From positions 1 to 7,796 of the forward strand of contig DASYAN010000300.1 of assembly GCA_036501345.1 (NCBI GenBank): a stretch of DNA of 7,796 nt. The letters are read 5' to 3'. Every line of letters starts with the position of its first letter. Positions within the stretch are counted from its first letter, which is position 1. Source of the DNA: DASYAN01 sp036501345. Lineage in GTDB: Bacteria > Chloroflexota > Ktedonobacteria > Ktedonobacterales > Ktedonobacteraceae. This document shows, one piece after another, positions 1-6,124 of the stretch. The notes beneath the pieces are model-generated. The model was not told where the DNA came from, ran no database searches, and saw only the letters and a program-made list of their open reading frames with translations. The translations under genes were made by a program, and so were the position numbers.

Positions 1-1
1 A

Positions 2-754
2 CCAGATAAAGGAAGTGTACGCATATTGGGACTGGACCCCATTCGTCAGGCTCAGGTACTCAAACCACGTATTGGAGTGATGCTGCAGCAAGATGGCCTT
101 TATCCAGCATTGACAGCGCGTGAGGTTCTGAGTCTCTTTGCAGGCTATTATAAACGGCCACAACGCGTCGATCCATTAATGGAGCGAGTCGGCCTTACGA
201 GTGCAGCAAAAGTACGCTGCCGTAGGCTCTCTGGCGGACAAAAACGCCGTCTGGCTCTTGCTGTAGCACTAATCGGGAATCCTGAACTGATCTTTATGGA
301 CGAGCCAACTGCAGGTATGGATCCACAGGCACGTCTGACAACCTGGGAGATTGTGCGCGACTTAAAGAACAGTGGGGTCACTATCTTGCTTACCACTCAT
401 TTGATGGATGAAGCCGAGCGTCTGGCGGATCGCGTTGCCATTATAGATCATGGTCGGTTGATTGCACTCGATACGCCTACCAATCTAACTGGTACGCAAA
501 ATGCTAATGTCGTACGTTTTGTAGCTCCTGCTGGACTAGATTGTGCCCAGTTGGTTGCGCTTCCCTCTGCACAGAAGGCTGAAGAACTCCGACCGGGTAG
601 CTACTTAGTCGAAACGGACAGAGTACCGATACTCTTAGCAGAATTAACCGCTTGGCTACGCGATCAGAGTATCACACTCTCCGAATTGCGTGTGGGACAG
701 GGTTCACTAGAGGATCTGTTTTTGCACCTGACAGGATCAGAGATTAGGGAATAG
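2..754 (+). CDS. ABC transporter ATP-binding protein, DrrA/CcmA-like (5' partial)
   Basis: Cytoplasmic ATPase subunit that powers the ABC-2 permease encoded directly downstream. The reading frame is open to the left window edge: the first visible residues, PDKGSVRI before LGLDP, are the usual family segment after Walker A, so the TTG at 26 is not a real start. Roughly the first 50 residues, including Walker A, lie outside the window. The 250 visible residues show the Q-loop (VMLQQDG, about 27-32), the signature LSGGQ (76-80), Walker B LIFMDEP (96-102), the D-loop GMDP (105-108) and the switch histidine in TTHLMDEAE (His133). The C-terminal 'SLEDLFLHLTG' segment is typical of drug/polyketide exporter ATPases (DrrA, NodI, CcmA relatives). 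An AGGGA at 746-750, inside the last codons, serves as ribosome binding site for the next gene, so the two are translationally coupled. The substrate cannot be read from sequence. Confidence 0.95.
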   Translation, partial: PDKGSVRILGLDPIRQAQVLKPRIGVMLQQDGLYPALTAREVLSLFAGYYKRPQRVDPLMERVGLTSAAKVRCRRLSGGQKRRLALAVALIGNPELIFMDEPTAGMDPQARLTTWEIVRDLKNSGVTILLTTHLMDEAERLADRVAIIDHGRLIALDTPTNLTGTQNANVVRFVAPAGLDCAQLVALPSAQKAEELRPGSYLVETDRVPILLAELTAWLRDQSITLSELRVGQGSLEDLFLHLTGSEIRE

Positions 755-759
755 AAATT

Positions 760-1536
760 ATGGCAGCAAGTTATAGCGACAATATTAATAAAAGCAATGC
801 AGCACCCCTCGCACGTCAGGTGCTTGAGCAGGTTAAGTGTGAACTATTGCTTACAGCGCGGCGTGGTGAGAATGTGCTGATCACTCTCATCGTACCAGTT
901 GTGCTGCTTATCTTCTTTACTTCCCTCAACCTTGCCCCAAAGATAGGTGGTAGCACGATCAATTTCTTATTGCCTGGTATCCTCGCTCTAGCAATTATTG
1001 CAGCAGGAATGGTAAATCTGGGCATCGCAACTGCATATGAACGCTATTACGGGGTTTTAAAGCGCCTAGGAAGCTCACCGTTACCACGCAGTGGTTTGAT
1101 TATTGCCAAAGTCATCTCTATTTTGCTTCTGGAGCTGCTACAGGTCATCATGCTGGTTGGGGTAGCGATAGTATTGTATGGTTGGCGGCCCGCAGGTTCA
1201 CCATTGCTGGCGTTACTTACAATCGCCTTGGGAACTGTGACATTTGCGGCACTAGGGCTAGCGATGGCAGGAGCGCTACGAGCAGAGATCACTCTGGCGG
1301 GGGCTAATGCCCTCTATCTTGTTTTTCTCTTGATCGGGGGTGGTCTTCTACCAGTGGATCGTCTGCCAGCACCACTGGCGGATTTTGCTGAGATATTGCC
1401 CGCTGCCGCACTAACGCAAGCCCTACAAGCGACCATGACTAATGGGAGCCATTTTCCTGCTACCCCGCTGATTGTCTTGGCTGTCTGGGCAGTTACGTTC
1501 CTGCTGGTCGCAGCACGAACGTTTAAATGGGAGTGA
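760..1536 (+). CDS. ABC-2 type transporter permease, DrrB-like
   Basis: Membrane subunit of the exporter formed with the upstream ATPase. The 258-residue protein has six likely membrane segments, at about 38-56, 66-90, 113-141, 148-172, 179-197 and 233-252, with a short cytoplasmic N-terminus. This is the normal size and topology of the DrrB/ABC-2 family. The motif 'YERYYGVLKRLGSSPLPR' (93-110) after the second segment matches the family's conserved cytoplasmic loop. The ATG at 760 lies 5 bases after the ATPase stop and has AGGGA 9 bases upstream. The protein ends FKWE, close to the F-R-W-E ending common in this family, so it appears complete. However, its TGA stop (1534-1536) overlaps the apparent right tip of the adjacent insertion sequence. 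The original stop may have been replaced by one supplied by the element. Confidence 0.93.
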   Translation: MAASYSDNINKSNAAPLARQVLEQVKCELLLTARRGENVLITLIVPVVLLIFFTSLNLAPKIGGSTINFLLPGILALAIIAAGMVNLGIATAYERYYGVLKRLGSSPLPRSGLIIAKVISILLLELLQVIMLVGVAIVLYGWRPAGSPLLALLTIALGTVTFAALGLAMAGALRAEITLAGANALYLVFLLIGGGLLPVDRLPAPLADFAEILPAAALTQALQATMTNGSHFPATPLIVLAVWAVTFLLVAARTFKWE

Positions 1537-1680
1537 CGACTCCCCACGCAGAAATGCGGGGGCTTCACGCAAGAGCTTCTTGGAACGTACCCAAAGAAGC
1601 AGGTTCGCGTAGGCTCCGCCCGAGCCCTCGGTCAAGAATGTTTCGCGCCGCATTATGATCCCGGTCTAGCACAATCCCAC
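1533..1680 (-). ncRNA. Predicted reRNA/omega RNA scaffold of the TnpB element
   Basis: TnpB nucleases use a guide RNA made from the 3' part of tnpB and the right end of the element. This stretch (the tnpB 3' end plus about 30 bases) folds into several stems: GGCTC/GAGCC (1612-1616 with 1622-1626), ACGC/GCGT (1567-1570 with 1607-1610) enclosing GCTTCTTGG/CCAAAGAAGC (1575-1583 with 1591-1600, one bulged base), and the right-end hairpin 1542-1562. The guide portion would continue past 1533 into the antisense of the permease 3' end (about 1532 down to 1517). The stems are visible; RNA production, the 5' boundary and the guide length are inferred from characterised TnpB systems. Confidence 0.5.
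1542..1562. repeat. Right-end subterminal hairpin of the IS
   Basis: CCCC-A-CGCA and TGCG-GGGG pair around a GAAA loop with one bulged A, giving 8 base pairs. The hairpin begins 2 bases beyond the tnpB stop codon and ends 9 bases from the proposed tip at 1533. In the IS200/IS605 family such imperfect hairpins are recognised by the TnpA transposase. Because it sits between the permease stop and tnpB, it might also slow transcription from either side, but no T-tract follows it. Confidence 0.7.
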
Positions 1681-2779
1681 AGTGCTCACAGACATGTGTC
1701 CGCACACTGAGATCTTTGTGCTCACCTTCTGTGTGGCAGGCGCTGCAGATTTGGCTGGTTTTGCTTGAATCAACTTGCATGACGGTGACACCGGCCCATT
1801 CTGCCTTGTGCTTCACCAGTTCTATGAAGCTGCCCCATCCAGCATCTAAAATAGATTTGTTCAAACCGCCCTTTGCGGCTGCCCCATTGGGCAAATACCT
1901 TCCATTCTCGTCTTGCTTGGCTTTTGGCTTCCTCACCATGTTGTGCATTGAGAGGTCCTCAAAGATGATCGGATCGTATGTATCAACCAGGATACGAGAC
2001 TCCTTATGATGGAAGTCGCGGCGCTGGTTCCTGACCTTCTTATGAGCCTTGCCCGCAAGTTGAGCTGAGCGTTTCCGCCTATTGCTCTTGTTTCTCTTTT
2101 TTGAGAGCCGTTGCTGCTTTTTCTTGAGCCTGCCGTGTGACTTCCTGAAGAACCTGGGATTGTCCACAACATCGCCGTTCGAGTCGGTCATGAAGTGCTT
2201 GAGTCCCATATCAATGCCTATGGGCAGATCAGTGTAGGGCAGCTTCACCCGTGTCTCAATTTCGCAGGTGAAGACAATGTACCAACTATCGCTCTCACGC
2301 TTGATCGTAGCCGTTTTGACCTTACCCTCAAGAGGCCTGTGCTGCTTGACTTTGACATGGCCGATCTTTGGCAGTGCAACTTTCCCATTCTCAATTGAGA
2401 TGACAGGATTACCCTTGAGTCTTTCAATCTGCGGATATGTGAACGAGTCGTAGCGATCGTATCCCTGAAATCTTGGGAAGCCTGGAGTCTTGCCTTCCTT
2501 GCACCGTTTGAAGAATGCTTTGAACGCTTTATCTACGCGCTTCAAGGTGTCCTGTAAGACCTGAGTATAGATCTTTTTGTACTCTGGTCGGATCGCTTTG
2601 ATTGCGGGAAGCTGGGCCGACTGGTCATTGTAGGAGATACTTATACGGCTCATACGGTATGCTTCTTTGCGTTCCTCAAGAGCAGCATTATACAACTCAC
2701 GATTGCGGTCAAGCGTGAACTGGAGAGTCCCAGCTTGCTTGCATGTGGGGTACAAACGATATTTAAACGACTTCATCAT
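1565..2779 (-). CDS. tnpB: TnpB RNA-guided DNA endonuclease (OrfB, IS200/IS605 family)
   Basis: Transposon-encoded nuclease that, with its reRNA, cuts DNA matching the guide next to a TAM and so promotes retention of the element. TnpB is the ancestor of Cas12. From the ATG at 2779 the protein has 404 residues, close to characterised TnpBs. It opens with MMKSFKYRLYPT, the usual OrfB N-terminus. All RuvC parts are present: Asp190 in IGIDMG, Glu274 in IIFEDLSM, and the DRDHNAARN motif with aspartates at 372 and 374. A zinc ribbon has cysteines 345, 348, 364 and 367. A basic lysine/arginine-rich helix lies at about 215-240. The nuclease therefore looks active. The frame is open upstream to 2878, but GAGAGGAGAG (2796 to 2787) sits 7 bases before the ATG at 2779, and the two adjacent ATGs (2779, 2776) begin the conserved domain. 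Confidence 0.95.
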   Translation of the reverse strand: MMKSFKYRLYPTCKQAGTLQFTLDRNRELYNAALEERKEAYRMSRISISYNDQSAQLPAIKAIRPEYKKIYTQVLQDTLKRVDKAFKAFFKRCKEGKTPGFPRFQGYDRYDSFTYPQIERLKGNPVISIENGKVALPKIGHVKVKQHRPLEGKVKTATIKRESDSWYIVFTCEIETRVKLPYTDLPIGIDMGLKHFMTDSNGDVVDNPRFFRKSHGRLKKKQQRLSKKRNKSNRRKRSAQLAGKAHKKVRNQRRDFHHKESRILVDTYDPIIFEDLSMHNMVRKPKAKQDENGRYLPNGAAAKGGLNKSILDAGWGSFIELVKHKAEWAGVTVMQVDSSKTSQICSACHTEGEHKDLSVRTHVCEHCGIVLDRDHNAARNILDRGLGRSLREPASLGTFQEALA

Positions 2780-2799
2780 GCTTTGACTCTCCTCTCTTG

Positions 2800-2827
2800 A
2801 ATATATATATAATATCATATATGTCAA
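2800..2827 (-). promoter_or_regulatory. Candidate tnpB promoter
   Basis: On the - strand, a perfect TTGACA (2827 to 2822) is followed after 16 bases by TATATT (2805 to 2800) within a very AT-rich run. The predicted start, near 2793, would fall inside the ribosome binding site. Either the leader is extremely short or another -10 in the ATATAT run is used. The -35 box touches the left-end hairpin, so transposase binding could compete with transcription (inference). Confidence 0.45.
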
Positions 2828-2843
2828 TGAATAAATATTCATT
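2826..2843. repeat. Left-end subterminal hairpin of the IS
   Basis: AATGAAT (2826-2832) and ATTCATT (2837-2843) form a perfect 7-bp stem around a 4-base loop. It sits upstream of tnpB and about 15 bases from the proposed left tip, the expected place for the left-end hairpin of an IS200/IS605 element. It is AT-rich, unlike the GC-rich right-end hairpin. Confidence 0.55.
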
Positions 2844-2914
2844 ATGCAGTACAAACAAATGAATGTTTTGTCATACAATTCGTACCTCTGTGCCTAAGCC
2901 CCACAATAAGGAAG

Positions 2915-2967
2915 AGCCATTTACCCCCATGGCTGAAGCCTGACAGTACTGGGCGGGTACTGGCAGG
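2915..2967. terminator. Hairpin cluster after VKOR, possible terminator
   Basis: There are two hairpins. AGCCAT/ATGGCT (2915-2920 with 2929-2934) has an 8-base loop. A stronger one, CCTG-A-CAGTAC / GTACTG-G-CAGG (2939-2949 with 2957-2967), has ten pairs, one A/G mismatch and a 7-base loop. The latter begins 11 bases past the VKOR stop. Without the insertion sequence, the permease (+) and VKOR (-) genes would converge here, where a shared terminator is expected. No T-tract follows on either strand, so it is not a classical intrinsic terminator. Confidence 0.4.
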
Positions 2968-2977
2968 AGCAATAGGA

Positions 2978-3499
2978 TCAGTCGATTTCGATGGATTTTG
3001 GCTTTGTGCCAACCTCAGGTTGTCCTCGCTCAGCATCGGCCTCTTTCTCATCTGTGGATGTTGAGACCAGAAAGACTGTTATGAGCAGGTAGAGTAAAGT
3101 AATGATGTGAACAGCTGTGCACCAGGCACAAATGGCATGCAAGAGGACGATTTCGACATAGATCAAGTAGAAAACTGTCAATATGCCTATTGCCCCCCAC
3201 GCTAGTTCTGCGATCCGCATTATATGCTTCTCAGGCCAGACAAGCCAGGCAGTAACAGCTAGTCCTGCTGCTATCATCGACCAAAGTATACCAGCAATAG
3301 AGACAGGAATAGAAGTACCTGGTATAGAGGCATATGAACTGGAAAGAACTTGCTCACAATTTACTAGGCCACTGGATGAACATACAAGTGTAACATGAGT
3401 ATTATAGTGCACAATTGTCAGATAAATAGCAATTACTATCCCCATCAAAGAGAGAATGAACAAGATAATCTGTCCGCTTGAGCGTGGGAAATGTGTCAT
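2978..3499 (-). CDS. Vitamin K epoxide reductase (VKOR) family disulfide-bond-forming membrane protein
   Basis: Membrane oxidoreductase that passes electrons from an exported DsbA-like thioredoxin partner to quinone, keeping extracytoplasmic thiols oxidised. From the ATG at 3499 it has 173 residues with membrane segments at about 9-30, 66-87, 98-120 and 129-146. The active-site CAWC (Cys124-Cys127) is at the end of the third segment. The loop pair Cys40 and Cys48 lies in VC-SSSGLVNCEQVLSS-YAS, a hallmark of the family. No thioredoxin domain is fused; the acidic/basic tail (about 148-173) is short. A longer frame opens at an ATG at 3556, but that start has no ribosome binding site. The ATG at 3499 follows AAAGG by 7 bases and gives the normal short N-terminus. 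No partner thioredoxin is encoded in the window. Confidence 0.9.
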   Translation of the reverse strand: MTHFPRSSGQIILFILSLMGIVIAIYLTIVHYNTHVTLVCSSSGLVNCEQVLSSSYASIPGTSIPVSIAGILWSMIAAGLAVTAWLVWPEKHIMRIAELAWGAIGILTVFYLIYVEIVLLHAICAWCTAVHIITLLYLLITVFLVSTSTDEKEADAERGQPEVGTKPKSIEID

Positions 3500-3612
3500 C
3501 AGTAACCTTTCGTAATGTTTTGGAGTGCTCAACAAGAAAACGGCCAAGCGCAACATGTTGTATTGCTTGCCCTATCCTGGCATGGCTTCCTCGTTTTGGT
3601 ATTTTAGATACT

Positions 3613-4731
3613 CTATTTTAAACGATTTGTCCAGATTCTTGGAGATAAGATAAAATTTCTGAGATAGGTTAATCTTTCTTTATCGTTATCGTTCCTAAAG
3701 CTCCATCTATCTTCGTTAAGAAAAGTACGTATATAATCTTTTACATCTTCGGACATTTTAGGATATTCTTCGCACAAGAATTCTCCAATATCTTCTAGGG
3801 ATGCTGAAGGACGGTGCGGCTCTTTAAAGGTGGATAAGATAATCGGACTTATAAAACTATGCGCATCTTCTACTTGCAGAAACTCACCAATACCCTCTAA
3901 CGTTTTCAGTATTGGATTACTAACTTGCTCCTCTAGAACTAGAAAAAGAGACTTTTTAACTATCTGGGCATCTTCAGCATTAAGATATGCTAAAAAATGT
4001 CCTTTGAAGAATTGATTTTGATGTACGTACAGTTGATAGGCTTTTTCATCTTGGATGATTTTTACAAAGTTCTGAGCAACATCTTTCTTTGTTTGATCAC
4101 TAACGGTATTAAACATAATATAAAAGGATTTAGCGAGAGCAGATAGGCTATTGCTTACTCCTGGTTCTGTTTTTTCTAAGTAGTCAATGTATTTTTGTGG
4201 TATGACTTCCACCAGCAGTCGTTTTTTTTCAAATTCAGAGGTGTTTTTTAATAGATAAGGTAAAACAGCATTAGTTGAGCTGTCTTTGATAATTTTATTG
4301 ACAATTTGCTCAGCTGTGTAGCCATAGAGTTTCTTTTTGGCTTCTGCAATTTCTTTGGTTATTATGTCTACTAATGCTTGCGATACTTTTGCATTACCTT
4401 CTTCAATATTCTCACTTAGTCTCATAACTTTGTCTGGATGAATAAGATTTTTATAATCTTTAATTGTATATGCAATATATTCAACTTTATCCGACAAAGC
4501 CCCTTTCTCTCCACAAACGCTAATTGCTTCTTCCAGGGTCATGCTTAAAAGGTCTGTATGTTGGTAACCAGTTGCTGAAAGGTAATCCATGAGTATTGCT
4601 TCTATGATACTTCCGGCAAGTAGATGAGCGGCCTTCCAGGCACCATTTTGTAGAGATGAGGTTAATTCTTGATAATCTTTTTCAAGAGAAAAGCGGAATT
4701 TCTCATCACTTACAAAATCGAAGTTGAGCAT
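3613..4731 (-). CDS. Uncharacterised helical protein with HEPN-like N-terminal domain
   Basis: I do not recognise a named family. The 372-residue protein has no signal peptide or membrane segment and is predicted almost wholly helical, so it is probably cytoplasmic. Residues about 12-135 (AWKAAHLLAGSIIEAIL at 31-47, TLEEAI, then IKDYKNLIHPDK at 90-101) resemble small helical domains with a D-Y-R-N-L-I-H-P motif found in many hypothetical and defence-associated proteins, similar to HEPN/DUF4145 folds. The usual arginine is lysine (Lys94) and the spacing to His98 differs from the catalytic R-X4-6-H motif, so RNase activity is doubtful. Two short similar segments, LEGIGEFLQVED (278-289) and LEDIGEFLCEEY (312-323), suggest helical repeats. 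The gene is markedly more AT-rich than the exporter genes (about 35% GC in sampled lines), a sign of acquisition. An AAAGGA lies about 11 bases before the ATG. It stands alone, 113 bases before the VKOR start. Confidence 0.8.
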   Translation of the reverse strand: MLNFDFVSDEKFRFSLEKDYQELTSSLQNGAWKAAHLLAGSIIEAILMDYLSATGYQHTDLLSMTLEEAISVCGEKGALSDKVEYIAYTIKDYKNLIHPDKVMRLSENIEEGNAKVSQALVDIITKEIAEAKKKLYGYTAEQIVNKIIKDSSTNAVLPYLLKNTSEFEKKRLLVEVIPQKYIDYLEKTEPGVSNSLSALAKSFYIMFNTVSDQTKKDVAQNFVKIIQDEKAYQLYVHQNQFFKGHFLAYLNAEDAQIVKKSLFLVLEEQVSNPILKTLEGIGEFLQVEDAHSFISPIILSTFKEPHRPSASLEDIGEFLCEEYPKMSEDVKDYIRTFLNEDRWSFRNDNDKERLTYLRNFILSPRIWTNRLK

Positions 4732-4762
4732 TGCTTGATAATCCTTTCATATAATAGCTATC

Positions 4763-4804
4763 TATATGAGGCCTGAGTGAGGAATATTATCGCCTCTTCA
4801 TATA
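4763..4804. repeat. Imperfect inverted repeat upstream of the helical-protein gene
   Basis: TATATGA-GGC (4763-4772) pairs with GCC-TCT-TCATATA (4792-4804), giving ten pairs with a three-base bulge. It lies about 30-70 bases upstream of the - strand ATG at 4731, so it could be an operator or part of the leader. No regulator binding site is recognised. Confidence 0.35.
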
Positions 4805-4882
4805 AATTCTTATTTTTTCTTCTTCATTAGCATTAATCTAAAGAGGGGTGTTTCTTATCACGCTCCGGTCCAACCACGCTCC

Positions 4883-5023
4883 TACTCTTTCTTTACTCTT
4901 AAAAGTGTAGCAGGTGTTCTTGGGAGAAGCAAGTCGAACGAAGGGACAGAATAGAAAGAGTAAGAGGAGATGCTAGGCTTTTCAAGGGTGACAAATATGA
5001 CTAGTTGTGGGGCATCTGTCCCT
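4883..5023. repeat. Two interleaved inverted repeats (pseudoknot-like arrangement)
   Basis: TACTCTTTCT (4883-4892) is the exact reverse complement of AGAAAGAGTA (4953-4962). AGGGACAGA (4942-4950) is the exact reverse complement of TCTGTCCCT (5015-5023). The second pair starts inside the loop of the first and closes outside it, the order of an H-type pseudoknot or of two mutually exclusive folds. The region precedes the CHRD-like gene by 80 bases and may be its structured leader or a small RNA. No known riboswitch class is recognised. Confidence 0.45.
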
Positions 5024-5103
5024 GTTTCCCCCTAGAGAATCATGTAAATGTCTACTACACTATACCTGGGAATAAGTCACTTTATAAGGGAAGGAGGCCT
5101 TCT

Positions 5104-6102
5104 ATGCCAAATATAGGCCGTCAGACATCAAAAAGGGCTATTGGATTAGCCCTTGTCTTAGGAGCTGTGCTTGTCGTGCTAGGTTATAGTACAATAAGCA
5201 ATTCGCCGTCCGCCAACGCTGTCGCGCCCCTCCAGACGCAAGTAGGCGTCCAACCACCAGCAGCTATTAAGCCTTCACAAACAGACTTAAAGCACGCCCC
5301 AACAGGTACAGCTGATTTGACATGGAATGCGAAGCTGCAGGCGTTAACTGTAACGATCAATATGAGTGGTCTGGCACCAGGTAGTACCCATCTGGCTGAT
5401 ATTGGCCAGGGAAGCTGTGCGCTACCTGGTACCGTGGTAGTTGCTTCTTTAACTCCTGTTGTAGCTAAGGCCAGCCCAAGTCAAGCAACAAATCCGCCAA
5501 CTCCCCCCGCTAGCGGCAAAAAAGGAGGAGGAGGTTCTGAAGCAAGTTCAAAGACGACAATCACTCCGACAACAACTCCTCAGATCAAAACTGGCATCCC
5601 GAAGAGTGGATGGTTTATCGATGTCCACAATGGCCCAACTCTTGCGGTAGACAAAACATCGATTGCCTGTGGAGATATCAGTAATTTTAATACATCGGCC
5701 ATTACCAATCAGTTTGTAAATCTCACTCTTGGACCTACCATAGACCCTAATCAGGCAGCAAACGGGGTTGCTATACTCTCTATTGCCAACGGCCAGCTTA
5801 CGGTAACAATCACCATGAGCGGTCTGGCACTAGGTAGTACCCATCAGGCTCACATTCACCAGGGAAGTTGTAGAGCCCAGGGACCAGTTCTCTATCCACT
5901 TAATCCCGTCGTGACCAAAAATGGCGTCGGTACCTCGACGACTATCATACCCAAAGTTACTTCCATAGCCAAGGGTTGGTATATCAATGTCCATCTAGCT
6001 GCGACAGCAGCGGAGCTAAGCACTCAAACGGGTTTTGATCCCCTTGTTTGCGGAGATGTTTCTACTTCGGCTTCTCCTGAAGGTACTCCCTCAGCATCCT
6101 GA
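5104..6102 (+). CDS. Secreted protein with two CHRD-like repeats
   Basis: Exported 332-residue protein. The N-terminus has Arg6, Lys10 and Arg11, a hydrophobic stretch (12-30) and a likely signal peptidase site after SANA (residue 39). Two homologous domains follow. The second (about 215-318) reads ...TVTITMSGLALGSTHQAHIHQGSC..., then GWYINVH (291-297) and CGDV; this H-x-x-H-I-H pattern with a beta-rich frame resembles CHRD/Cu-Zn-superoxide-dismutase-like domains. The first (about 67-192) has the same layout, but its histidines are changed (HLADIGQGSC, residues 96-105). It also holds a low-complexity Pro/Thr/Ser and KKGGGGS insert at about 120-165. Each domain has a cysteine pair (105/189 and 256/316), probably disulfide-bonded. 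The ATG at 5104 has AAGGAGG 6 bases upstream (5091-5097); the open frame upstream is leader. The gene is monocistronic and convergent with the beta-propeller gene. Its function is unknown; metal binding by domain two is an inference. Confidence 0.8.
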   Translation: MPNIGRQTSKRAIGLALVLGAVLVVLGYSTISNSPSANAVAPLQTQVGVQPPAAIKPSQTDLKHAPTGTADLTWNAKLQALTVTINMSGLAPGSTHLADIGQGSCALPGTVVVASLTPVVAKASPSQATNPPTPPASGKKGGGGSEASSKTTITPTTTPQIKTGIPKSGWFIDVHNGPTLAVDKTSIACGDISNFNTSAITNQFVNLTLGPTIDPNQAANGVAILSIANGQLTVTITMSGLALGSTHQAHIHQGSCRAQGPVLYPLNPVVTKNGVGTSTTIIPKVTSIAKGWYINVHLAATAAELSTQTGFDPLVCGDVSTSASPEGTPSAS

Positions 6103-6124
6103 AAAAACAGCTATTTCCTGTCAA

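Larger units (their letters stand above)
1533..2858 (-). mobile_element. IS200/IS605-family insertion sequence, tnpB-only (IS1341-like)
   Basis: The element contains a full-length tnpB and no Y1 transposase (tnpA), so it would depend on a TnpA supplied in trans. Both ends carry subterminal hairpins, as in this family: 1542-1562 near the right end and 2826-2843 near the left end (left and right as read along tnpB). The proposed right tip is TCAC on the - strand (1536 to 1533). The proposed left tip lies just after a TTCAT pentamer on the - strand (2863 to 2859), which would be the target/TAM sequence. These tips were chosen because removing 1533-2858 joins GA to ATGA and restores a GAA-TGA end of the permease gene. 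The family makes no target duplication, so the exact tips, especially the left one, remain a model; the presence of the element is secure. Confidence 0.7.
4732..5103. other. Divergent intergenic region, repeat-rich, no gene seen
   Basis: This stretch separates the divergent helical-protein gene (-) and CHRD-like gene (+) and must hold both promoters. No convincing -35/-10 pair stands out on either strand. It contains an AT-rich hairpin (4763-4804), paired direct repeats TACTCTT (4883-4889 and 4894-4900, 11 bases apart) and two interleaved inverted repeats (4883-5023), listed separately. The frame of the + gene is open back to a TTG at 5005, but that part has no ribosome binding site and reads as leader. 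Confidence 0.6.

Noticed and set aside
26..28. TTG as the start of the ABC ATPase
   Set aside because: The frame is open to the window edge and the residues upstream continue the conserved post-Walker A segment, so the TTG is an internal Leu codon.
1716..2453. Several open frames on the + strand within tnpB
   Set aside because: They are shadows of the conserved tnpB frame, with no ribosome binding sites or recognisable domains.
2780..2878. Longer tnpB start at 2878
   Set aside because: The added residues are AT-rich translation of the promoter and left end. The ATG at 2779 has a strong ribosome binding site and begins the conserved OrfB N-terminus.
2864..2940. A second IS remnant beside the tnpB element
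   Set aside because: The CATGGCTGAAGCC stretch recalled IS right ends, but no coding remnant or paired end was found.
3500..3556. VKOR start at 3556
   Set aside because: No ribosome binding site precedes it, while the ATG at 3499 has AAAGG at good spacing and gives the usual family N-terminus.
4929..4940. GCAAGTCGAACG, identical to a conserved stretch of bacterial 16S rRNA
   Set aside because: Only about 12 bases match and the flanks do not resemble rRNA, so it is taken as coincidence.
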